NCBI GenBank assembly: GCA_011372345.1
Contig: DRTC01000061.1
Coordinates: 1 to 6,781, forward strand
DNA: 6,781 nt
Source: Candidatus Cloacimonadota bacterium
Lineage (GTDB): Bacteria > Cloacimonadota > Cloacimonadia > Cloacimonadales > TCS61
Reading direction: 5' to 3'
Shown here: positions 1 through 6,779 of the stretch, piece after piece
Layout of the letters: each line of letters opens with the position of its first letter
How positions within the stretch are numbered: the stretch's first letter is position 1
Notes under the pieces: generated by a model
The model's input: the letters and a program-made list of their open reading frames with translations, nothing else
What the model was told of the DNA's origin: nothing
Databases searched by the model: none
Position numbers and translations under genes: made by a program

Positions 1-1584
1 CATACCTACTCCGATCCATTCTTTCTGGTAAACAACCTCAACCATGCTGTTTTGATACCAGATATTCATTGGGATCTGGTAATCAAGAGTCTCTGCATTT
101 CCAATTTCAATAACAGTTATTCCTACTCCAAATTGATTAGAAAATTCTATCGGACCAACACCCGCATTATTATATGGAGTAACAGAGTATTGATAGATAC
201 CTACTTCGGTTATTGTATCATCTACCCATTGGGTAACGGGTCCGGGAATATCAAAATCTGCACCATCGTTAATTCTTTCAATCAAATAACCGGTAACACC
301 CGTGAAATATCCGCCATGCATACCCTCGGTCGGATTTGTCCAATCCAGTTGAGCCATTAAATCCCTGGTACTGACATCAGATCCAAGCAGGTCAGTAACA
401 ATGTTTGGTACATCTTCACCAACCCAGACTTCTTCTGAGGCAGCAGGACCTTCACCATCAGAATTATATCCACGCACAGCGTAATTATACATTCCTGCCG
501 GTGAAACAGTGTTATCTGTCCAGGCAGAAGCTCCGCCAATTGTAGGTGAGTCATCAGTATATACTAAAACATCATTACGATAAACTCTCATTTCCATAAG
601 TTCTGTCAGAGGATCACCATCAAAAGTTAGATCAGGATTTGTCCATGACAGATCGACGCTCAAACCTCCCATATCATCGGGAAGAACGACCAGATCAGAT
701 GGAGCAGCCGGAGCTCCTGGTTCGGCAAGCGTATAAGGAATTGCAAAACCGGATACTTCCATTCCCCCGGGGAAATCTCCCCAACCGGTCATTGCTCCCG
801 TACCCGTATCAATTTCATACAATCCGGGAGGAGTTCCGTCTCCAAAATAAGCAGCAGAATAAAGGATTCCATTATCTTTATCAAAAGCAAGATCTTGTGC
901 GTATAAGAGTTGACCACCGGTTGAACCGATAGAGGTTGCATTTCCAGTAGCCGGATCAATAGAATACAAAGGGGAAATTGCAGTAAAACTAACAGATACA
1001 CCATACAAGTTTCCTTCCCCATCTCCTGCAATACCTATCATTGTGTCACCAATATTATGAGAGCCAATAAGAGTACTTGCACCTGTTGTCCAATCAAGAG
1101 TGTACAAACTTGTACCATCTGTTGCATACATTATCCCTGAGGCATCATCGTATTCGATACCCTGAAAACCCACTGCTGTATTACCAATGTAAGTCATATT
1201 TCCATTTGTATGATCAATGGAATATAATCCTCCCCCATATTGAGTGCCGTACCAGGTTTCTTCATCAGCCAGCCAGCAAGCACCTGCTATGAAATCAGTT
1301 GATTGCGTGGGAGCAAGAAGTGTGATCGAGGAGGGATCGGAGCCGGCAAAATAAATTGGACCCTCAGCATAAGTTGAGGATGGATCATAAGCATTATAGG
1401 CATAACCTTCAAAATCAGGATCACGATATTGATCCGTATCAGTTTTTTTATTTGTATTGAAGTATTCTCTGTGAGGAGCTAAACCATTCGTTTGTCGATC
1501 AAGCAGTTTCTGGTCTTCAGCGATACTGAAAAGTGATAAACTTATCAATAAAAAAACCATTGTAAATAGAACTAATTTTTTCAT
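1..1584 (-). CDS. Secreted beta-propeller / fibronectin type III protein, N-terminal 528 residues (cut by left edge)
   Basis: The frame is open from an ATG at 1584 through position 1 with no stop, so the C-terminus lies outside the window. A signal peptide is clear: KK, a hydrophobic stretch to about residue 21, and a likely cleavage after SIA (22/23). Residues about 100-285 hold four propeller-like repeats of the form LYxID..TGxxTxIG (near 120, 160, 206 and 255). Two fibronectin type III-like domains follow at about 292-388 and 392-487, each with a DLSWTNP/QLDWTNP strand and a YNYAVRGYN/YQYSVTPYN strand. Residues 494-528 open a further domain (IGNAETLDYQIPMNIWY) of a kind I associate with exported proteins of Cloacimonadota and relatives. 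The protein is probably cell-surface or extracellular; its ligand is unknown and no catalytic residues are evident. Start choice is supported by AAGGAG nine bases upstream. A C-terminal secretion/sorting domain would be expected off-window but cannot be seen. Confidence 0.9.
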   Translation of the reverse strand, partial: MKKLVLFTMVFLLISLSLFSIAEDQKLLDRQTNGLAPHREYFNTNKKTDTDQYRDPDFEGYAYNAYDPSSTYAEGPIYFAGSDPSSITLLAPTQSTDFIAGACWLADEETWYGTQYGGGLYSIDHTNGNMTYIGNTAVGFQGIEYDDASGIMYATDGTSLYTLDWTTGASTLIGSHNIGDTMIGIAGDGEGNLYGVSVSFTAISPLYSIDPATGNATSIGSTGGQLLYAQDLAFDKDNGILYSAAYFGDGTPPGLYEIDTGTGAMTGWGDFPGGMEVSGFAIPYTLAEPGAPAAPSDLVVLPDDMGGLSVDLSWTNPDLTFDGDPLTELMEMRVYRNDVLVYTDDSPTIGGASAWTDNTVSPAGMYNYAVRGYNSDGEGPAASEEVWVGEDVPNIVTDLLGSDVSTRDLMAQLDWTNPTEGMHGGYFTGVTGYLIERINDGADFDIPGPVTQWVDDTITEVGIYQYSVTPYNNAGVGPIEFSNQFGVGITVIEIGNAETLDYQIPMNIWYQNSMVEVVYQKEWIGVGM

Positions 1585-1593
1585 AATAAAACT

Positions 1594-1599
1594 CTCCTT
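1594..1599 (-). promoter_or_regulatory. Shine-Dalgarno site of the secreted protein
   Basis: AAGGAG on the minus strand, nine bases before the ATG at 1584-1582. It fixes the start just ahead of an obvious signal peptide. Confidence 0.85.
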
Positions 1600-1624
1600 A
1601 ATTTTTTTTGGATCTAAAATTCAA

Positions 1625-1652
1625 ATTTTAATTTACGACATTAAAGGCTCAA
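1625..1652 (-). promoter_or_regulatory. Candidate promoter of the secreted protein gene
   Basis: On the minus strand TTGAGC (1652-1647) is followed after 16 bases by TAAAAT (1630-1625), matching the sigma-70 consensus at 4/6 and 5/6 positions. Transcription would begin near 1618, giving a leader of about 34 bases. The region is so AT-rich that chance matches are likely. A perfect TTGACA further upstream (1828-1823) has no convincing -10 partner. Confidence 0.3.
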
Positions 1653-1877
1653 ATAGTTTAATTACGATAGTAACAATCATTTTTTTAATTTCGATATTTA
1701 ATTCTCATACTCATCTCAATAATTTAAAAAAGTATTCAAACTCCATCAAACAAAACACAATAGAAACTTAATGATAACTTCTCTTTTTTCATATTGCTTC
1801 TAGCTTTTTTTAACCAATTATTTGTCAATATTTTTTTCTCACTAATTTTCAATCTCTTTAAAAGTTAAGAAATTATT

Positions 1878-4800
1878 TTAGAATTCGATCCTGTAAGTCT
1901 TGATCTCAAAAGGATTAAATTCCAGTTCGATAGAATTAAATTCTCCTTCGATGGACTTTAAATCATTCTCCAGCAAATCGGTTTCAATAACCGATTTCCA
2001 GTCTTTTAGGATGTTGAGAATTATTTTAGAATTAGAACCTGCATATTCATAAAGTCTTAAAATTGTTCCTTTCCCGTTTTCTGCTCTTTTGATAGTTTCC
2101 AGTTTCACATTTTGTCCTTGGATTTGATAAAAGCCAAAAGATCTTTTCTCAGGAAGATTTTTTATCGGATGGAAAATCACCGGATCATTCAGTTTATGAG
2201 CAATTTCGAGAGTATCGGAGGCGATCAAATTCCCTTTATGTGGATAATAGCAGAATGTGAATTCATGCTTGTGAATATCGGATTTTTCATCCAGATCTTT
2301 GGGACTGCGGAGAAGATTCAGATCGAGGAAATTATCTTTGATAAAATGTCCGTATTTACAATCGTTGATGAGAGCGATTCCATAATCGGATTGGGAAAGG
2401 TCAACGAATCTCTGGGCTGGGATTTCAAATTTGGCATCATCCCAGGTTGTGTTGGAGTGAGTCGGTCTTTTTATCGTTCCGAACTGGATTTCAGAAGTTG
2501 CTTCATTCGTAAAAATATTTACTTTCGCAGAAGCACGCAGCATTTTTTGTGCTTCTTTCCAGTCGACTTTATTTTCAATTTTTACTAATTTAGAATTATT
2601 TCGGATGGAAACTTTCTGTTCGATTTTTGAATTTCCAATTTTAAATTTCTGGAGAATTACTGCCTGCAAATCGGTTAGTTTTTCAACCTGAACGGAAGCT
2701 CTTTTTGCCTGTTCCGGAATTGTTTCACGATAAAAATGATTAATATCCCACGATTCCCAATTGATTGGTTTATCTTCCCACAATAGCAGTTTATTAGCGA
2801 ATCCAGACAATACTTCCCTATTTTCTTCTTTATCGAAAATGGATGAAATCGAACCATCGTCTGCGATTTCAACTTTGATCAAACCATTCTCCAAAAATGT
2901 TGCTGTTGCTTTCAGCAATGGTTCACCTGCTGGAAAAGAAATGTTCGTTGGTTCCAATCTGATCGCAGTATAACCCATTGCCGGAATCCAAACTTCATAT
3001 TCGATAAAATTCCTATCACTCGTGTTAATTGTTCCTGCTCCGTATTCACCTTCCACCCAGTAATTTCCTTTAGGAGCAGGAATTTGGATGATCTCTTTTC
3101 TATCCCAGCATAAAGTGTTGTAAACTATGAAATTATCACCAATTTTATCAGTTTTCCCATACAGTTTGGAGATTATCTCATTTTGGATTTTCTCTAATTT
3201 CCGTAAATTCAGCTCGCTCGTTCGACAAGCATCTTCATAAACCCAACCGATAGAAGAACCTGGCAGAATATCATGAAATTGATTGAGCAGCGTATCTTTC
3301 CAGATCTGCTCGATTTCTGCTTTGGGATAATTTTCAACCAAAGTTGAGAGAAATTCCACATCGTGTAATTTTGTTTCTAATTGTCGATTAAACTTTTTCA
3401 TCAAAGCGCGGGTTGTGTAAGTACCGCGATGAAGTTCGAGATAGAGTTCTCCTACCCAGACCGGCAGTTTTTCGGGCGGGATTTGTGATATTTTATCAAA
3501 AAAGTCTTGAGCAAAAGAAAACTTGAATTTGGGAGTTCCTTCCAGGTTCTGCTGACGAATTCCCATCTCGATTTGAAATCGGGAAGGTCCTCCGCCGCCA
3601 TCACCAATTCCATAAAGATTCAAAAAATCATCAGAAACATCGGATTGAGCAAAGCGTTTTTCGCTTTCAATAAGTTGATGCGGGAAATTGCTCAAGTTAT
3701 AATCATTAGTAGGAAGAAAATGTGTGAGGATGCGAGTTCCGTCTATTCCTTCCCAATAAAAAGTGTGATGAGGAAAAGTGTTGGTTGCATTCCAGGAAAT
3801 TTTCTGCGTCATAAAAAAATCAACTCCGCATTTTTTCAGGATTTGCGGAAGAGCAGCAGAATATCCAAAAACATCGGGAAGCCAGCAGTTATCGACTTCC
3901 ACACTAAATTCATCACGATAAAACTTCTTCCCGTAGAAACACTGTCGCACCAGCGATTCCCCACTCGTCAGATTCATATCCGGCTCAACCCACATCGCTC
4001 CCTGACATTCCCATTTTTTATCTTTCACTGCTTGCTTGATCTTCTGATATAGTTCGGAATAATCCTCTTTTACGAATTGATACAATTGCGGCTGGGAAGC
4101 ACCGAATTTGTAATCCGGAAATTCTTCCATAAACTTCAGAGCAGTCGAGAAAGTCCGTCCAGCTTTCCTGCGTGTTTCCCGCAGAGGCCATAACCAGGCA
4201 CAATCGAGATGAGCATGACCGATCGAGTAAACGGTTAGAGAACTGGCATTTGCCGATTGGGAGAGAAGTTTTTTCGTGATCAGCAGACATTTGTCGATTC
4301 CTTTCCCGTCCTGCCAGATATTGACGACTTCATTAATTCCAGAGATGATCTTTTTGCGATGAGGAGACTTTTCTTCCAATGATTCCAATAAAGAGTTCAA
4401 AACACGCAAATCGATATCGAGATCATAAATCTTCCTGTTAACGCAGACCAGTTCTGCCTGCTTCAATTTATAGTCTTGATCAGATTTTCCGAAAAGTCCG
4501 TTGGCTCCTGCTTCGAGCAGAAGTTCGACTTTTTCTCTACCTTCTGCATTATTGTAAAGTGGAACAAAATTCTTTCCTGAAAAAAGATTCCAATGAATTT
4601 TATTTGTTAATCCAACATACGGAACTCCATCTTTGAAAACACATGCTTCTCCCTGAATATCAATTAGAGCAGCAACTTCCAGACCTTTGAATTTTGATGG
4701 AATATCTCCTTTAAACTTGAACCAGCCGCAACTCCAGTCTTCTCCCCATTTTTCATCAATTTTGATTGGCTTGAATTTCCTTTTTATTACTTTTTGATAC

Positions 4801-4925
4801 GGAATCGGATTGATTTTATCTACAATGTATTCCGCTTCTAATGGAGTGTGATTAAAATATCTTTTCTCATAGATTTCGTTGATGAATCGTTTGATCCTTT
4901 CTAAATAGATCTTTTCATTTTGCAT
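1878..4925 (-). CDS. Glycoside hydrolase family 38 alpha-mannosidase
   Basis: The protein has 1015 residues, usual for GH38 enzymes of the cytosolic/Ams1-like group, and is complete. Family knowledge: it hydrolyses terminal alpha-mannosides with retention, using one zinc ion. Visible domains are an N-terminal region (about 1-220), the catalytic barrel (about 231-500) with GHAHLDCAW (236-244; predicted zinc ligands H239 and D241), WVEPDMNLTSGE (312-323; predicted nucleophile D316) and LPDVFGYSAALPQI (349-362), the helical middle domain (about 500-590) with NQFHDILPGSS (548-558; predicted zinc ligand H551), and a C-terminal beta-sandwich region (about 680-1012) with the family's DCKYGH and LLRSP segments (855-874). 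There is no signal peptide, so it should act in the cytoplasm on imported or internal mannosides; no transporter is adjacent. The ATG at 4925 was chosen because AGGAAG lies four bases upstream and the sequence before it is repeat-derived; an in-frame GTG at 5144 would add 73 residues unlike the family. All catalytic motifs are intact. Exact linkage specificity is not readable. Confidence 0.95.
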   Translation of the reverse strand: MQNEKIYLERIKRFINEIYEKRYFNHTPLEAEYIVDKINPIPYQKVIKRKFKPIKIDEKWGEDWSCGWFKFKGDIPSKFKGLEVAALIDIQGEACVFKDGVPYVGLTNKIHWNLFSGKNFVPLYNNAEGREKVELLLEAGANGLFGKSDQDYKLKQAELVCVNRKIYDLDIDLRVLNSLLESLEEKSPHRKKIISGINEVVNIWQDGKGIDKCLLITKKLLSQSANASSLTVYSIGHAHLDCAWLWPLRETRRKAGRTFSTALKFMEEFPDYKFGASQPQLYQFVKEDYSELYQKIKQAVKDKKWECQGAMWVEPDMNLTSGESLVRQCFYGKKFYRDEFSVEVDNCWLPDVFGYSAALPQILKKCGVDFFMTQKISWNATNTFPHHTFYWEGIDGTRILTHFLPTNDYNLSNFPHQLIESEKRFAQSDVSDDFLNLYGIGDGGGGPSRFQIEMGIRQQNLEGTPKFKFSFAQDFFDKISQIPPEKLPVWVGELYLELHRGTYTTRALMKKFNRQLETKLHDVEFLSTLVENYPKAEIEQIWKDTLLNQFHDILPGSSIGWVYEDACRTSELNLRKLEKIQNEIISKLYGKTDKIGDNFIVYNTLCWDRKEIIQIPAPKGNYWVEGEYGAGTINTSDRNFIEYEVWIPAMGYTAIRLEPTNISFPAGEPLLKATATFLENGLIKVEIADDGSISSIFDKEENREVLSGFANKLLLWEDKPINWESWDINHFYRETIPEQAKRASVQVEKLTDLQAVILQKFKIGNSKIEQKVSIRNNSKLVKIENKVDWKEAQKMLRASAKVNIFTNEATSEIQFGTIKRPTHSNTTWDDAKFEIPAQRFVDLSQSDYGIALINDCKYGHFIKDNFLDLNLLRSPKDLDEKSDIHKHEFTFCYYPHKGNLIASDTLEIAHKLNDPVIFHPIKNLPEKRSFGFYQIQGQNVKLETIKRAENGKGTILRLYEYAGSNSKIILNILKDWKSVIETDLLENDLKSIEGEFNSIELEFNPFEIKTYRIEF

Positions 4926-4929
4926 TTTT

Positions 4930-4935
4930 CTTCCT
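4930..4935 (-). promoter_or_regulatory. Shine-Dalgarno site deciding the mannosidase start
   Basis: AGGAAG on the minus strand, four bases before the ATG at 4925. It supports this start over the in-frame GTG at 5144, which lies inside a repeat element. Confidence 0.6.
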
Positions 4936-4978
4936 TTTGTTATCCACCTGTCTTCGTTCAAACTATGCCCTGATATGC

Positions 4979-5027
4979 GAATTACACATAATTCACGAAT
5001 TATATTTCGCAAACATTCTTGTTTGTG
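4979..5027 (-). promoter_or_regulatory. Candidate promoter/operator region of the mannosidase
   Basis: On the minus strand a perfect TATAAT (5004-4999) lies 73 bases before the ATG; no good -35 box is seen, the best being TTGCAC with a long spacer. Inverted repeats crowd this site. GAATTA/TAATTC with a 4-base loop occupies 4979-4994, and the same TAATTC can pair alternatively with GAATT just beyond it (AATTC-AC-GAATT, 4990-5001). A second hairpin, CAAAC/GTTTG with a 6-base loop (5010-5025), lies where a -35 region would be. Symmetric sites over a -10 box fit repressor binding, but no regulator gene is in the window. Confidence 0.35.
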
Positions 5028-5031
5028 CAAA

Positions 5032-5061
5032 GAACAATCAAGATTGGAACAATCAAGATTG
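5032..5061. repeat. Exact 15-bp tandem duplication
   Basis: GAACAATCAAGATTG occurs twice back to back at 5032-5046 and 5047-5061 without a mismatch. Read on the minus strand in the mannosidase frame it encodes LDCSN-like units twice. It lies between repeat element A and the candidate promoter. It looks like a recent slippage duplication. Confidence 0.9.
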
Positions 5062-5084
5062 ATTGTTTTACAAGTCTCGATTTC

Positions 5085-5161
5085 AAAATTATCCCGATTA
5101 TGAAGGATTCCAATATAGAAATTATCCCAATTGCCCTGAAACACTGATCAGTTCTTGGTTT
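5085..5161 (-). repeat. Repeat element A, upstream of the mannosidase (two-unit copy)
   Basis: Read on the minus strand the element starts with AAACC, then the 10-bp palindrome ACTGATCAGT (5152-5143), then two GGGATAATTT units whose GGG triplets are 33 bp apart (5128-5126 and 5095-5093). Bases 5105-5161 match 6505-6561 of element B at 46 of 57 positions without gaps, and a further 17-bp block (5085-5101) is identical to 6453-6469. The element begins 64 bases downstream of the ATPase stop. It can be read in frame with the mannosidase from a GTG at 5144, giving WDNF and RDNF segments. It may be a dispersed intergenic repeat, a shared regulatory leader or a recombination site. Confidence 0.8.
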
Positions 5162-5225
5162 CTCGAAGGATCAAAAAAAAACTTTGATCTCGTTAATATC
5201 GATTTGGCAAATTGATTAACTTTTA

Positions 5226-6413
5226 TCATTCCTGAATTTTGAATTTAAGGACATTTTCATAATGGATTAATCGAAAATTTATCTCCGGATATTTTTCCTG
5301 AAAGAATTTATACTTGTAAGGTTTGAAAGATTGTTCCGAAAACTTTACTTCATACGCTTTTGATTCCTGGATAATAAAATCGACTTCCTGTTTTTTTTGA
5401 GTTCTCCAGAATTTTATTTCATCAAGGGTATAAAAATCGAGGAATCTTCTAAAAACATAATTTTCCAACAATTCTCCTTTATCCATTCTTAGAGCGATGG
5501 GAGAATAATTTTTTCGGAAATAGTTTCTCAAGCCTAAATCATTAAAGTAGATTTTAGGCATTTTTCGTAATTCTTTAGTAAAATTTCTGTGAAATGGTCG
5601 AACTCGTGAAATATGAAATGAGATTTCCATCAATTTCACATAATTCTTCAAACTTGTCTGGCTTATATGCAGTTCATTTCCAATCCGATTGCCGTTATAA
5701 GTTCCTTTACCTGCTGATAAAATTCTCAAAATCTCAAAGTAAGCATCCGGAGATTTCAGGTTTGCTTCCAAAACCTCCTTTTTCATATAAGATTCTGCGA
5801 TATCGTCTAAAATCAATTCTTTCTCATTAATATTCGATTCCAGAACAACATCCGGATATCCACCGAAAAGGAGGTATTCATTTAACCATTTATTCAGTTC
5901 TGCTAAATAGATTTCAGGAATATTTCCGGAATTTATAAAAGGAACAATTTCTTCCCTGTTTTTAAAGATGAGAAATTCCTCGAAACTTAAAGTTTGTAAA
6001 GTAAAAATCCGTTTCCTTCCGGCGAGACTATCCTTGAACTTCTCATCGAGATAAAATGCCGAAGAACCGCTGACTACCAGTTTTATTTGCGGACTATGCA
6101 AATCATAATGATATTTGAGAAAATTTGTCGGATTATCAAGGTATTGAATTTCATCGATGAAAACAAAATATCTGTCTTTATCGTCGAAAGGTGGGATAAT
6201 ATTGAAAAGGTTCCTGGGATGAGCGTTCAAATTGTCTAATACTTCTGGATCTTCTAATGACAAAAAAAAAGTTTGCTTTCCTTTGGATTTCAGAGACGAA
6301 TTCATTTGCTGCATTATAGTGGTTTTTCCGGTTTGACGGGCGCCGATTATTAATGAAATCTGCTTCTTTTCCAAATGTTCTAATAGCTTCGCAAATAATG
6401 TTCTATGTCTCAT
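5226..6413 (-). CDS. AAA ATPase, AAA_14/DUF4143 type
   Basis: The protein has 395 residues, within the usual size range for this family. An N-terminal AAA-type domain carries Walker A GARQTGKT (24-31), Walker B FVFIDEIQ (83-90), a sensor-like VVSGSS (113-118) and the family's GR....L..LSFEEF segment (132-147), followed by GGYP (184-187). The C-terminal DUF4143 part (about 200-395) includes GELLENYVFRRF (313-324), FWRTQKKQEVDFII (335-348) and YEVK (354-357); E317, D345, E355 and K357 resemble a PD-(D/E)XK nuclease-like core. Family members are common, often multi-copy, stand-alone ATPases of unknown role in bacteria and archaea, so no specific function is assigned. No signal peptide or membrane segment is seen. 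The ATG at 6413 was chosen because the 28 codons before it, back to GTG 6497, lie in repeat element B; its AAGGA is 13 bases upstream, rather far, so TTG at 6422 (four bases after the same AAGGA) is an alternative start. Confidence 0.9.
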   Translation of the reverse strand: MRHRTLFAKLLEHLEKKQISLIIGARQTGKTTIMQQMNSSLKSKGKQTFFLSLEDPEVLDNLNAHPRNLFNIIPPFDDKDRYFVFIDEIQYLDNPTNFLKYHYDLHSPQIKLVVSGSSAFYLDEKFKDSLAGRKRIFTLQTLSFEEFLIFKNREEIVPFINSGNIPEIYLAELNKWLNEYLLFGGYPDVVLESNINEKELILDDIAESYMKKEVLEANLKSPDAYFEILRILSAGKGTYNGNRIGNELHISQTSLKNYVKLMEISFHISRVRPFHRNFTKELRKMPKIYFNDLGLRNYFRKNYSPIALRMDKGELLENYVFRRFLDFYTLDEIKFWRTQKKQEVDFIIQESKAYEVKFSEQSFKPYKYKFFQEKYPEINFRLIHYENVLKFKIQE

Positions 6414-6426
6414 AAGAGACAAATTA

Positions 6427-6561
6427 TCCTTGTAGGTTTGACTGTCAACATAAAAATTATCCCGATTATCGTTGAGAAAAAAGAGAAAATATCCCACTTT
6501 TACAGGTTTCCAATAACAAAATTATCCCAATGCTGTTGAAACACTGATCAGTTCACGGTTT
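6427..6561 (-). repeat. Repeat element B, upstream of the ATPase (four-unit copy)
   Basis: On the minus strand it starts with AAACC and the palindrome ACTGATCAGT (6552-6543), followed by four diverged units: TGGGATAATTTT, TGGGATATTTTC, CGGGATAATTTT and AAGGATAATTTG. The plus-strand CCC/CCT cores are at 6526, 6493, 6461 and 6428, so spacing is 33, 32 and 33 bp. Compared with element A it has one extra unit between the two shared ones and one more at the gene end, which supplies the AAGGA before the ATPase. The last units are in frame with the ATPase (RDNF, KDNL); the 32-bp step and a TAA break the frame further upstream. Several units contain GATAAT, a possible -10 box. Confidence 0.8.
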
Positions 6562-6602
6562 ATGTTGAGAGCAAATTATTTCGGAATTTTAAATAATGTT
6601 AG

Positions 6603-6779
6603 TTATTTAAACAACCTTATCTGCAGATCATCCTTCTTCTCTTTTTTCTTATATTCAGTTTTGGAAAATTCGATCAATTCATTTTCAATTCTATCCAGAA
6701 ACGGACTTCTCTTCAATTTATACTCCTTTCCAATTAGAAATCGCTTATTGGCATTTGTCAGGTAAAGGAATTTTTTTGC
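6603..6779 (-). CDS. C-terminal end of an unrecognised protein (cut by right edge)
   Basis: A minus-strand frame is open from the right edge to a TAA at 6605-6603 and gives 58 residues, with two more bases of a split codon. The tail is lysine/glutamate-rich (YKKKEKKDDLQIRLFK at the end) and probably helical; I do not recognise a family. It could be the end of a longer gene. Alternatively, a strong AAAGGAG (6729-6723) six bases before an in-frame TTG (6716) would allow a separate 37-residue basic protein. The stop lies 41 bases before repeat element B, much as the ATPase stop lies close to element A. Confidence 0.5.
   Translation of the reverse strand, partial: AKKFLYLTNANKRFLIGKEYKLKRSPFLDRIENELIEFSKTEYKKKEKKDDLQIRLFK

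Larger units (their letters stand above)
1585..1877. other. AT-rich intergenic gap between mannosidase and secreted protein
   Basis: These 293 bases contain no credible ORF on either strand; the longest start-to-stop frame noticed is 18 codons without a ribosome-binding site. Apart from the Shine-Dalgarno site and the weak promoter candidate near the left gene, nothing recognisable is present. No GC-rich hairpin plus T-run was found downstream of the mannosidase stop, so its terminator is not identified. The gap suggests that the two genes are transcribed separately. Confidence 0.6.

Noticed and set aside
52..1292. Several plus-strand ORFs of 70-100 codons and short minus-strand ORFs in other frames across the left 1.3 kb
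   Set aside because: All lie over the continuous minus-strand frame of the secreted protein, which has a signal peptide and recognisable domains; the others show no family features or ribosome-binding sites.
1736..1792. An 18-codon ORF on the minus strand in the intergenic gap
   Set aside because: No ribosome-binding site precedes its ATG and the composition is that of the surrounding AT-rich spacer.
3322..3335. A TTGGGATAATTTT match on the plus strand inside the mannosidase gene, like the repeat units
   Set aside because: It has no palindrome, no neighbouring units, and encodes family-plausible residues in the middle domain; a chance match in AT-rich coding sequence.
2112..4290. Plus-strand and alternate-frame minus-strand ORFs up to 181 codons opposite the mannosidase
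   Set aside because: The mannosidase frame carries all GH38 motifs through this span, so these are antisense or out-of-frame shadows.
5145..5225. Hairpin GATCAAA/TTTGATC (5169-5175 with 5183-5189) as an ATPase terminator
   Set aside because: On the minus strand the T-run lies in the loop, not after the stem, and the stem is only seven AT-rich pairs. It does not fit an intrinsic terminator.
6427..6561. Possible short CRISPR array, because of regularly spaced similar units
   Set aside because: The units are short and diverged, spacing is only about 33 bp including the repeat, the intervening bases are not clean spacers, and no cas gene is present.
6562..6765. A 67-codon plus-strand ORF at the right edge
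   Set aside because: It is antisense to the lysine/glutamate-rich minus-strand frame; its phenylalanine/leucine-rich composition is what the complement of AAA/GAA codons gives.
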